Assembly (NCBI GenBank): GCA_964451785.1
Contig: CAYVJG010000005.1
Span: 1 to 64,000, forward strand
Direction of reading: 5' to 3'
Source: JAJYSO01 sp964451785
GTDB taxonomy: Bacteria; Bacteroidota; Bacteroidia; Flavobacteriales; Flavobacteriaceae
DNA: 64,000 nt
Below are positions 55,158 to 63,297 of the stretch, piece after piece. The translations under genes were made by a program, and so were the position numbers. A model generated the notes under the pieces. It did not search any database. It saw nothing but the letters and a program-made list of their open reading frames with translations, and was not told the DNA's origin. Numbering within the stretch: the first letter of the stretch is position 1; every line of letters starts with the position of its first letter.

Positions 55158-55943
55158 TCATTTTTTAGCAGGTGTGTAAAAGCGAACCCAATCAATAGCC
55201 ATTTCTACCGGCAAATCTTCGGGATTGACTTGACCTACCCATGATCCACCTAATTGCATATCTAACAACAAATAAAATGGCGTGTCAGCATAAGGGAATT
55301 GTCCTTTTTTATCAGTTTTGATACGCGGATACGCAAATGTACGCTGGTCATTGACGTAAAACACAAGGCTGTCTTGATAACGTTCAACGGCATAGGTGTT
55401 AAATTCATTCATTTTAATCGTAGTAGTATCAGAATGCGGTGGGGTGTTGATTTTTAAGGTGTAAGTATAATGTGAATGTACAGTTTGGTAGACTTTTTGA
55501 TCGTAGCTGAGGTGTTCCATAATGTCGATTTCACCGCCATTAGGCCAAGATTTCCCTTCTGGAAGCATCCAAAATGCCGGCCATGCCCCTTGTGCGTTTC
55601 CTAATTTAGCTCGAATTTCTAATCGTCCTAAATCAAAGGCTTTTTTGTTTTTGGTATACACCCCTCCTGTTAAAAAACGAGCAGTATCTCTTGTGCGATC
55701 AGTGTTGTAAATGCCACGCAAAATCAATTTCCCTTCGCGCAGCTCAAACAGCGTATCTAAACTGCTCATGTGCCGATTCCAATCGCTTCCACCACGCGGA
55801 ATTTTGGACCACATACTTGTATCTAATGTAGATTGATTAAATTCTTCTGACCATTGTAAGTTCCAATTATTTTTATTCGATTGTGATGAGCAGCTCATCA
55901 TTAAAGTACTAAGAGCTATTAGAGAAGTACGAAAAAGACGCAT
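55158..55943 (-). CDS. Glycoside hydrolase family 16 lipoprotein (beta-glucanase-like)
   Basis: 261 aa from the ATG at 55943; the in-frame TTG at 55949 is not needed. Lipobox 'TLMMSC' (lipid Cys18). The GH16 catalytic motif is ExDxxE: Glu138, Asp140, Glu143 in 'GGEIDIMEHL'. 'WSKIPRGGSDWNRHMS' and 'YFLLLDMQLGGSWVG'-type strands fit the jellyroll fold. It would hydrolyse beta-1,3(4)-glucans such as laminarin at the outer membrane. It is last in a co-directional cluster with a TonB-receptor-like barrel and GLPGLI genes. Confidence 0.9.
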   Translation of the reverse strand: MRLFRTSLIALSTLMMSCSSQSNKNNWNLQWSEEFNQSTLDTSMWSKIPRGGSDWNRHMSSLDTLFELREGKLILRGIYNTDRTRDTARFLTGGVYTKNKKAFDLGRLEIRAKLGNAQGAWPAFWMLPEGKSWPNGGEIDIMEHLSYDQKVYQTVHSHYTYTLKINTPPHSDTTTIKMNEFNTYAVERYQDSLVFYVNDQRTFAYPRIKTDKKGQFPYADTPFYLLLDMQLGGSWVGQVNPEDLPVEMAIDWVRFYTPAKK

Positions 55944-56004
55944 AAACAAGAGAGATTTAAAAATAATTTACTAAAAATAACATCTTTTTTGTGATTAACA
56001 AACT

Positions 56005-58638
56005 TTAAAGCGAAAATCTCACACCTACTAACACCTGAAAAGGACGTAAGCGGTATTGAGTTTGCTGTAAAGCGTAATTTGAGACCCGCACTTTTGTGTA
56101 ATAAGCATTATTGAAAATATTACGGGCACTGATTTCAAAATCCATTTGCTTCCATACGTATTGGTAAGTGATATCCATAAAGGTATTTTCTGTACGACTA
56201 GAAATCAATTTGTTATTGACATACTCAGTGGTAATAATCAAATTGTGATTCTTAATCGGTTCAAAGTGCAATTCTAGTTGATGGGTTTGTAGCGATGAAT
56301 GTTGTGACGCTGCGTGTTGCTCAAGCTGTTGTGCAGAACGCGAGAAATTGCCATCATAGGCCAAATCAAACCAACTTGTAAACTTAGTGTCTATGTGAAA
56401 TCCGAGGCTCCAATTGTCTATTTTTGTGTCGTAATACACTGAATTAATGCGCTGTTGCAGGCTTTGTTGATTGTAATTAAACTGAAGTTTAAGATAAGTA
56501 TTAAGACTTAACAAACGTTTCCACAACTCCCCCATCAGTATGTGTTGGTGGGCCGTGTTTTTATGAGCAATCGCTTCAAATTGAATTGATCCATCAGGTT
56601 GGATGTGAGTGGTCAACAGTGAATTTCGCGTGATTTCACCGTAGCTATAACTCAGGTTTCCTCCAAACATGCTCAACAAATTTTCATAGATGAGTTCACC
56701 AGACAAGCCATCAGTAGTACTTTTAGGAAGTGGGGCATCATAACGATTGATAGAGCGATAATTGCGCAAAATGTAACCGCTATAAAGTTGGCTGATATCG
56801 CCAAAGGACTGCGATCGTTTTGCATTGATCAAGGCTTTCCAATTTCGATTGAGGGTGTAGTTGATCGTCAACGAGGGTTCAACAACAAATTGAGTTGAAT
56901 TTTGCTTTGTTTCTAGTAGAGCCTTTTTTTCTGTAAAGCTGTATAGGTGAAACGGTAATTTGAGATACATGCGCCATTTCCCTTTGATAAAACTCGTGTT
57001 AAAGCTAGCAAAGGCATCGGTTTTTAGCCAATTTAAATCGTTGTGAAAAGCTTTGCCCGGTTTTTCAATCCCATCGCGATTTAAGTGGGTAGTTAGCCTG
57101 TAGGTGTCGAGATTAAATCCCACTTTAGGACTAAGGGTAAAGTAACCTAAAGGCTTAGAAAAACCGACAGAATTACGCGTTTTAAAGTGCTTTAAATTTA
57201 GAACTTGACTCAATTCATTATACGCTAAATTGTTATTGACTAAGGCTGTAAACTGTCCCGGAGTAACCCTCAATTCCTGTGGCGTGTGCTGATATCCTAC
57301 AATAGAAGTTATAGCTAAACGTGTGTCCTCTATAGGGAGAACCATATGAAAATGATTGTTCCACGTGCTAAAATCTTGTTGCACATTTTGGTTAACCATA
57401 TCAGTAGCCTGCTGAATAGCTCCTCGCCCACTATTCCAGGCTCCTTTAAAACTAAATTGGTTTTTAAAATAATTAGTTGTCGTGTTTTTCTCTATATTGA
57501 GTTGTGCTTTTACAGCATTGCCAAACAACTTATTCTGCATACCCTCAAACAGAGCTATGGTATCAGTTGGTGTAAAATATTGCGTTTTAATTTCGCCATT
57601 GTGCTGCTTATAGGTATTTAAATACGACAAGTTAAGGCGTAAAAAATAATCGTTGCCTAAACTTTCAATGGCATTTACTGACAACAGGTGATCGGTATTG
57701 TCAAGCCAGCGTTTATCTGTAAAAATTACCGGATTCCCTAAGCCGACAAGGCCGAGCCATTCTTTTTCAGCTAAAGTACCATCACTGATAATTTTAAGCT
57801 TATCACTGGTGAGTTTTTGGTCTTGCTGACTCAAATCTTTTCCGACATTATTTGTTTGATAAGTGGCTAAAAATTGGCGGTTTTTGGTAAACAACATCGG
57901 TGTGAAATTGGCTTTCCATAGCGCCGGTGATGCGCCGAGGGCCACATTGCCTTGTCCGGTAAAAGTATAACTTTCTTTAAGCTCAATATTGATGGCGGCA
58001 TTGCCCGAAAACAGTGCGCCTTCTAAAGCTTTTATAGGTTGATGATTTTCTAAAACCTGTACCGCTTCAACTTTGTCAAAGGGTAAGTTTTGTGTCGCCA
58101 AATTATAGCGTCCGTTGAGCAAATCGAGGTTGTTGATGTAAAATTTGTTGATAGGTTTACCCTGATATAAGATTTGACCATTTTCTTGTACAGAAATCCC
58201 CGGTAAGCGCTCTAAAACGTCTTCGATAACCCGATCCTGCTCTTGTGAAAAGGCCTTTACGTCATAAGAAATAGTATCATTTTTTCGAGTAATTGGCGCG
58301 TAATTTAGGGTAACTTCCTCTAGAGCAATCGCTTTAGGCTGCAAAACAAAATCTATTGTTTGCGACTCATTTTTTACAAACCTGCGCTCTGTTTCGTACC
58401 CAAAAGAGCGTACTATGAGCTGTAAATGCTGACTTGTTGTAGAAAACGATAACGCGTATTTTCCAGTTTGATCAGTAATTGCATAGCTCAATGTTTGTTG
58501 AGTTACCGTATCCTTAAGCACTACACTGACGCCAGAGAGCGGTGCTTTGCTTTCTTGTTTTACTTGCCCTTCAACATGAGTTTGCCCTATAGTGAATGTA
58601 GCATGTAACAGTAATAAAGCAAATAAAATAAATTTCAT
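56005..58638 (-). CDS. TonB-receptor-like outer-membrane barrel with N-terminal carboxypeptidase-D-like domain
   Basis: 877 aa. Signal peptide 1-19 (ends IGQ). CarbopepD-reg-2 domain (about 20-95, 'VEGQVKQESKAPLSGVSVVLKD'), plug (about 105-215, 'VIEDVLERLPGISVQENGQILYQGKPINKFYINNLDLLNGRYNLA'), then a beta barrel ending 'RLRPFQVLVGVRFSL'. No SusD-like gene is beside it. Barrels of this type next to GLPGLI genes are a common Bacteroidota arrangement; a receptor or export channel for a peptide is inferred. Same strand as the GLPGLI genes, 68 bases downstream. Confidence 0.88.
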   Translation of the reverse strand: MKFILFALLLLHATFTIGQTHVEGQVKQESKAPLSGVSVVLKDTVTQQTLSYAITDQTGKYALSFSTTSQHLQLIVRSFGYETERRFVKNESQTIDFVLQPKAIALEEVTLNYAPITRKNDTISYDVKAFSQEQDRVIEDVLERLPGISVQENGQILYQGKPINKFYINNLDLLNGRYNLATQNLPFDKVEAVQVLENHQPIKALEGALFSGNAAINIELKESYTFTGQGNVALGASPALWKANFTPMLFTKNRQFLATYQTNNVGKDLSQQDQKLTSDKLKIISDGTLAEKEWLGLVGLGNPVIFTDKRWLDNTDHLLSVNAIESLGNDYFLRLNLSYLNTYKQHNGEIKTQYFTPTDTIALFEGMQNKLFGNAVKAQLNIEKNTTTNYFKNQFSFKGAWNSGRGAIQQATDMVNQNVQQDFSTWNNHFHMVLPIEDTRLAITSIVGYQHTPQELRVTPGQFTALVNNNLAYNELSQVLNLKHFKTRNSVGFSKPLGYFTLSPKVGFNLDTYRLTTHLNRDGIEKPGKAFHNDLNWLKTDAFASFNTSFIKGKWRMYLKLPFHLYSFTEKKALLETKQNSTQFVVEPSLTINYTLNRNWKALINAKRSQSFGDISQLYSGYILRNYRSINRYDAPLPKSTTDGLSGELIYENLLSMFGGNLSYSYGEITRNSLLTTHIQPDGSIQFEAIAHKNTAHQHILMGELWKRLLSLNTYLKLQFNYNQQSLQQRINSVYYDTKIDNWSLGFHIDTKFTSWFDLAYDGNFSRSAQQLEQHAASQHSSLQTHQLELHFEPIKNHNLIITTEYVNNKLISSRTENTFMDITYQYVWKQMDFEISARNIFNNAYYTKVRVSNYALQQTQYRLRPFQVLVGVRFSL

Positions 58639-58706
58639 AAAAGCAACGGGGTAAAAGTATTCTTTAAGTCAAACTAAAATTGAAATAGAAATTTTCAGAT
58701 GGCAAT

Positions 58707-59537
58707 CTAAATTTCAACTTCAATCGGAAAATAAGGTAAAGGCGTACTGCTGTAACGTTGGTTAAAAGCACTAGGATTGTGATGAAAGCGCTTTTCTGTT
58801 TCAAAATAATCCGCTTGCTCAACAGTTTGTACGTAATTCATTTGTTTGTAAATAGGTTTAGCAGCTTGTTGAATGGCCGTGGCGCTAAAATGAAAATTAT
58901 TAGCCCTGTCGTACACTTCTAAAATCAGCCCCGGTAGTTCACCAAATACATAAGGGCCTGCGGCAATTGCAATAGACGGATCGTACCACGCCACCCATGT
59001 TCTACCGCCGTATTGACCGGTAGCTTTATAGCAAATGTGTCCTAAAATGTTTTTTGTAGAATCGGATAATTTCCAATTAAATTCTGGAAATTCCATGGCG
59101 AATCGGTAGCCACGCAAGGTTTTTAAGTTTGCCAGGCAGGTCAGGCTATTTTCTGACAGGTTTTTGATAATGGTTTTATTAAATTTTTGTTGCTTTTCAG
59201 CTCGAAACAAAGCATTCACTTCCTTATTGTGAATGGCATTTAGATGGTGATAAAGTCGCTTTAAAGAATCTTTTTTATACCGAAAATAATCCGTAAACTG
59301 CGTATAAGAATTTCCTATGCGCAAAGCGGTCTGAGCTTTTAGCTTTTGAAAAGATTTAGGCGAAAACCTAAACTGATAATCGTAAAACACAATTTGTTGA
59401 CTGGTATCTAAAACGCTAACTTGAAAATCAGGTGCTTCTGCTACAACCCTAGCTTTTATTTGTGCGCTTCCTTTAAAACAGATACAACTCAAACCTGTAA
59501 AAAGTAAAAGCCATTGCACTCGTGTTTTTAACTGCAT
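58707..59537 (-). CDS. GLPGLI family protein
   Basis: 276 aa. Signal peptide 1-25 (ends GSAQ). The family motif appears as 'PYVFGELPGLILEVYDRANNFHFSA' (about 206-230), with preceding 'ATGQYGGRTWVAWYDPSIAI', and an N-terminal 'FYDYQFRFSP' block. GLPGLI is a Bacteroidota family with unknown function, usually encoded in tandem and next to a TonB-like barrel. It starts 10 bases after the upstream paralogue, so the two are surely co-transcribed. Confidence 0.9.
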   Translation of the reverse strand: MQLKTRVQWLLLFTGLSCICFKGSAQIKARVVAEAPDFQVSVLDTSQQIVFYDYQFRFSPKSFQKLKAQTALRIGNSYTQFTDYFRYKKDSLKRLYHHLNAIHNKEVNALFRAEKQQKFNKTIIKNLSENSLTCLANLKTLRGYRFAMEFPEFNWKLSDSTKNILGHICYKATGQYGGRTWVAWYDPSIAIAAGPYVFGELPGLILEVYDRANNFHFSATAIQQAAKPIYKQMNYVQTVEQADYFETEKRFHHNPSAFNQRYSSTPLPYFPIEVEI

Positions 59538-59547
59538 ACGTTCAAGT

Positions 59548-60366
59548 TTAAAGTGATAATTCTATAGGATTATACGGAAGTTTTCCGCTTAACTTAGAAC
59601 CAAATTGCTCAGGATTGCTGTGATAAGCCCTTTGAAACTTAAAAAATTTCTGTTTAGAAATCTCAACAATATCATCTTCAATACGACGATAAATAGACGT
59701 TTTATGTTGCTCTAGAGCCGTAGCTGTAAAGTGAAAATTATTTTCTGTATCGTGAAGTTCTAGAATAAGACCAGGCAAGCCTCCAAAAATATAAGGTCCA
59801 TAGGGCAAGGCAATTTCAGGAGTAAACCAAGCTATCCAGTCGCGGCCGGCATAGTGTGTGGTTGCTTTAACAACTTGATGACCGAGAAGCGTTTTTGTAG
59901 TTTGACTTATAGTCCATTTCAGTTTTGGTTGAGAAGTTGTATAACTATAGCGATTAGAATAGATTTTATCATAAACAATCACTTTATTCTGCTTGGGATT
60001 GATAAAAATTGTAGCGCTAAATTTCAACTGTTTAAAGATAGGCATCAGCTTATTGAGGTCAGTTGCTCGAACAACTTTCAACTGACTCATCTGTTTTTGT
60101 AGGGAGTCAAATTTAAACCTGTGATAATCACTAAATTTAATCCAATCTGCTCCAATTTGCAAACTAGCTATCGATTCCTCTTGACTATTTGGATTTGCTG
60201 CATCTTTTAAATGCACGTAGTTATAATACACTTCAAGTTGCGAATTATCTAAGGTTTTAGATTTGTATTTTGGAGCTGCAAAGCTAAAATTGCCACTGAT
60301 GGTTTGCGCCGTGACCGGCAACATAGAAAAAAGTATAAAACAAATTGTTACGGTTTTTTTTAGCAT
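59548..60366 (-). CDS. GLPGLI family protein
   Basis: 272 aa. Signal peptide 1-20 (ends PVTAQ). Motif 'PYIFGGLPGLILELHDTENNFHFTA' (about 198-222) after 'ATTHYAGRDWIAWFTPEI'. The paralogue at 58707 shares its layout. It follows the small Cys-containing peptide by 63 bases. Function unknown; a periplasmic partner of the barrel is inferred. Confidence 0.9.
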   Translation of the reverse strand: MLKKTVTICFILFSMLPVTAQTISGNFSFAAPKYKSKTLDNSQLEVYYNYVHLKDAANPNSQEESIASLQIGADWIKFSDYHRFKFDSLQKQMSQLKVVRATDLNKLMPIFKQLKFSATIFINPKQNKVIVYDKIYSNRYSYTTSQPKLKWTISQTTKTLLGHQVVKATTHYAGRDWIAWFTPEIALPYGPYIFGGLPGLILELHDTENNFHFTATALEQHKTSIYRRIEDDIVEISKQKFFKFQRAYHSNPEQFGSKLSGKLPYNPIELSL

Positions 60367-60429
60367 AAGTTATAATAAGGTGTATAAAACTTAGGCTTTA
60401 GAGCCTCCTAAAGCCTATGTGATTCATTT

Positions 60430-60630
60430 TTAGTTACCACATAAGGTTTCGTCCATACCAGCAGCATCTACAAGGACTTGTAGACCATTATCATAGTCGT
60501 CAGCACATAGTTTAGCCGTTTTACCACACGAAGTTTCAATTTTAATCCAATGTGAACATCCGGCAGATACTACAGCTTGACTAGATACATTCGCAAAGCT
60601 AAAGTTTCCGAAAAAGAGGAGACCGCCCAT
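60430..60630 (-). CDS. Small exported peptide with four Cys, start probably disrupted
   Basis: 66 aa from ATG 60630. Residues 1-14 (MGGLLFFGNFSFAN) look like the second half of a signal peptide, and the mature part has Cys at about 25, 35, 43 and 64. In the same frame, upstream codons continue LKNVSYTGAL but lack an initiator. Deleting one A from the A6 run (60653-60658) would join them to ATG 60664 to give MLKNVSYTGALMGGLLF. So the gene is either frameshifted, phase-variable, or affected by a sequence error. It heads the GLPGLI/barrel cluster. No family recognised with certainty. Confidence 0.6.
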   Translation of the reverse strand: MGGLLFFGNFSFANVSSQAVVSAGCSHWIKIETSCGKTAKLCADDYDNGLQVLVDAAGMDETLCGN

Positions 60631-60867
60631 TAGCGCTCCTGTGTAACTTACATTTTTTAAGCATAATTAAAAGTTTTAGTGAATTATTTAACTATAGCGA
60701 ATATATATATATGATATTATGCAAATATTTTGTTTATTTTTTTAAAATAAAATAGTTAAAAATTCTTTATTGGCTAATACACGTCCATAGACCATTGACA
60801 ATGTGTGGTTTCAAATCATCTATTCTTTTTAAAGTATTTCATTAAAAATGATAAGCTGCTTTGACTA

Positions 60868-61037
60868 ATACCAATTATACATACAAAATAACCCAATATT
60901 TATGTCTAAATTTTAAATCTCTGCGTTAATCCCGCACGTGCGGGACGCCATAGCTAAGGCTATGTCTGCGTTTTTCGCCTTGACCTTTAAAATTTATCCT
61001 ATAAATCTTTAGACTATTTAATAAATAAAATTGGTAT
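60868..61037 (-). repeat. Dispersed repeat family B, copy B1 (MITE-like)
   Basis: 170 bases bounded by ATACCAATT (60868-60876)/AATTGGTAT (61029-61037). The reverse complement carries AAAGGTCAAGG, CATAGC-CTTA-GCTATG and TAACGCAGAGATTT in the same order as B2. This copy has a 14-bp perfect palindrome CCCGCACGTGCGGG at 60931-60944 that B2 lacks. Confidence 0.8.
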
Positions 61038-61147
61038 AATATAGAAGAGATAAAACAAATACGCCGTTTTGTAATGTTAAAAAAATTTGTTTCCAATAAA
61101 TTTTTTCTTCTGAATCCGCATAGTAGCCTAACGATTAATCCCTAACA

Positions 61148-61183
61148 AAAAGCCCCGGGATCAGAATGATCTCTGGGGCTTTA
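61148..61183 (-). terminator. Terminator of the E1 gene at 61206
   Basis: AAAGCCCC (61149-61156) plus GATCA pairs with TGATC and GGGGCTTT (61175-61182), with one or two mismatches. It lies 23 bases past the E1 stop. Confidence 0.65.
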
Positions 61184-61205
61184 CTGTAATTTAGCGTTTG
61201 ATTAA

Positions 61206-63257
61206 CTAATAAGCCAGTAGTTCGGTGATTTTCGTTTTTACTTTTTCAGCAGAAGGAATCATCGTAGCTTCTAAAACAGAGTTTAGCGGAATAGCCGGCA
61301 TATCTTCACTACCGAGAAGCATCACCGGGGCGTCGAGTTGCTTAAAGCAAGTTTCTTGAATTTTTCCTACTAAAGCACCAGCAAAAGAATTGCCTGCTGG
61401 TTCTTCAGTAATGACTAAGCATTTGCCACATTTTTTTACGGACTTAGTGATAGTTTCCATATCGAGAGGTGTTAAGGTGCGTAAATCAACTACTTCAGCA
61501 ATGTTTTGCATTCCTAATGCTTCTACAGCATTCATCGCCCAGTGCACGCCCATTCCATAAGTAACAATACTCAAGGTTTCTTCATCCTCCTGCTTCCAAA
61601 TTTCATTGACTAGATTAGCTTTTCCTAGCGGCAACACATACTCTTTGCTCGGCTCAACACTGGTGGCGCGTTTAGTGCCAGGCACTTTGCTCCAATACAA
61701 ACCTTTGTGCTCAAAGATAACTACCGGATTCGGATCGTGATAAGCCGCTTTTAAAAGTCCTTTTAAGTCGGCTCCGTTGCTTGGATAAACCACTTTTAAG
61801 CCTTTGATATTACACACCACACTTTCAGAAGATCCAGAGTGATAAGGCCCCCCACTGCCGTAAGCGCCAATAGGTACACGCAGCACCATGGACACCGGCC
61901 ATTTTCCGTTTGAGAGGTAGTTACTCCGACTCACTTCGGTAAACAATTGGTTGAGTCCTGGCCAAATGTAATCGGCAAATTGAACTTCGACTATAGGTTT
62001 AAGATTAACAGATGACATTCCTACAGTAGAGCCAATTATAAATGCTTCTTGTATAGCTGTATTAAACACGCGATCCTTGCCAAATTTTTGTGCTAAGGTG
62101 GCTGCTTCGCGAAAAACACCCCCCAAGCGCCCGCCGACATCTTGGCCGTATAACAGGGCTTCGGGATGATCTTCTAGAATTTCTTCTATAGCGTGTAAAG
62201 CACAATCAACCATCACCACTTTTTCGCCATCAGCAGGTTGGCGATCACCTTGTTCTTCTGCAACTGGCGTCGGCGCAAAATCATGTGTAAATAAATCTTC
62301 CGGAGTGGGATCGGCTGTTTCCTTAGCCTCTTGATAGCCTTCTTTAACTGTAACTTGCGCAATTAGTTCAATGGCTTTTAACTCGTCTTCGGTAAATCTA
62401 TTTTTTAACAACAATTGACGCATTTTCGGATACGGATCACGCGCTTTGTGTTCGTCTAAATCATCGCGATACCACTCCATGCGCACACCTGAGGTATGGT
62501 GATTGAGTAAAGGTACCTTGGCGTGTACCAAAAACGGACGGCGTTCTTTGCGAATAGTATCAATAACCTGCTGAATAGTTGAATATGATTCTTCAAAATC
62601 GGTTCCATCTATACTTACGGCTTCTAATCCTTTAAACCCTTTGGCATATTCATAAGCCGATTGCGCACGCACTTCATCATGGCTGGCGGAGATGTCCCAA
62701 CCGTTGTCTTGTACTAAATAAAGAATCGGTAATTGTTTTAAAGCCGCCATTTGAAAAGCTTCAGCCACTTCGCCTTCTGTGACACAGGCATCGCCCAAAG
62801 AACAAATTACCACGGGGTGATTGCCACTTTTATCCAAGCCGGTTTTTTCTTTATACTGCATGCCCATGGCGGTTCCGGTAGCTGGAATAGCTTGCATGCC
62901 GGTGGCAGAACTTTGGTGTGGAATTTTAGGTTTATCCTCATCGCGCAAACTTGGATGTGCGTAATAGGTGCGTCCCCCGGAAAATGGATCGTCTTTTTTG
63001 GCGTGTAATTGCAACATCAAATCTTTGGCAGTCATGCCAATGGAGAGCAAGATAGAGTCGTCACGATAATAAGGAAAAACGTAATCGTAAGGGTGGAGTT
63101 GCATGCCTGCAGCAATCTGAATAACTTCGTGTCCACGTGAAGTGGCATGCACATATTTTGAAGCCTCTTTAAAATTCTGTTCGTATATTTCTGTCAATGC
63201 TTTTGCTGTTGCTAAATGAGAAAAAGCCGCTTTCAGTATGTTTTTATCTATTGTCAT
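61206..63257 (-). CDS. Fused alpha-beta 2-oxoacid dehydrogenase E1
   Basis: 683 aa from ATG 63257, chosen because 'MTIDKNILKAAFSHLATAKALTEIYEQNFK' fits the family; an upstream ATG at 63329 overlaps the E2 gene. Alpha half has 'ATSRGHEVIQIAAGMQL' and the TPP block 'CSLGDACVTEGEVAEAFQMAALKQLPILYLVQDNGW' (GDA, DN). Beta half has 'ALLYGQDVGGRLGGVFREA', 'VEVQFADYIWPGLNQLFTEVSR', 'VIFEHKGLYWSK'. It is 40 bases downstream of the E2 gene, unlike the paralogue at 52935. The substrate is likely branched-chain or pyruvate-type. Confidence 0.92.
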   Translation of the reverse strand: MTIDKNILKAAFSHLATAKALTEIYEQNFKEASKYVHATSRGHEVIQIAAGMQLHPYDYVFPYYRDDSILLSIGMTAKDLMLQLHAKKDDPFSGGRTYYAHPSLRDEDKPKIPHQSSATGMQAIPATGTAMGMQYKEKTGLDKSGNHPVVICSLGDACVTEGEVAEAFQMAALKQLPILYLVQDNGWDISASHDEVRAQSAYEYAKGFKGLEAVSIDGTDFEESYSTIQQVIDTIRKERRPFLVHAKVPLLNHHTSGVRMEWYRDDLDEHKARDPYPKMRQLLLKNRFTEDELKAIELIAQVTVKEGYQEAKETADPTPEDLFTHDFAPTPVAEEQGDRQPADGEKVVMVDCALHAIEEILEDHPEALLYGQDVGGRLGGVFREAATLAQKFGKDRVFNTAIQEAFIIGSTVGMSSVNLKPIVEVQFADYIWPGLNQLFTEVSRSNYLSNGKWPVSMVLRVPIGAYGSGGPYHSGSSESVVCNIKGLKVVYPSNGADLKGLLKAAYHDPNPVVIFEHKGLYWSKVPGTKRATSVEPSKEYVLPLGKANLVNEIWKQEDEETLSIVTYGMGVHWAMNAVEALGMQNIAEVVDLRTLTPLDMETITKSVKKCGKCLVITEEPAGNSFAGALVGKIQETCFKQLDAPVMLLGSEDMPAIPLNSVLEATMIPSAEKVKTKITELLAY

Positions 63258-63297
63258 TGTGGTTGTAAGTCTGGTTATTGTTTTGTTTTTCAGGGCT

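Larger units (their letters stand above)
60631..61205. other. Intergenic region with repeat B1 and terminator
   Basis: Apart from the repeat (60868-61037), the terminator (61148-61183) and the putative upstream part of the small peptide gene (60631-60664), nothing is recognised. A near match to a minus-strand -7 box (TAnnTTTG with one mismatch) lies around 60721-60728. Confidence 0.5.
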
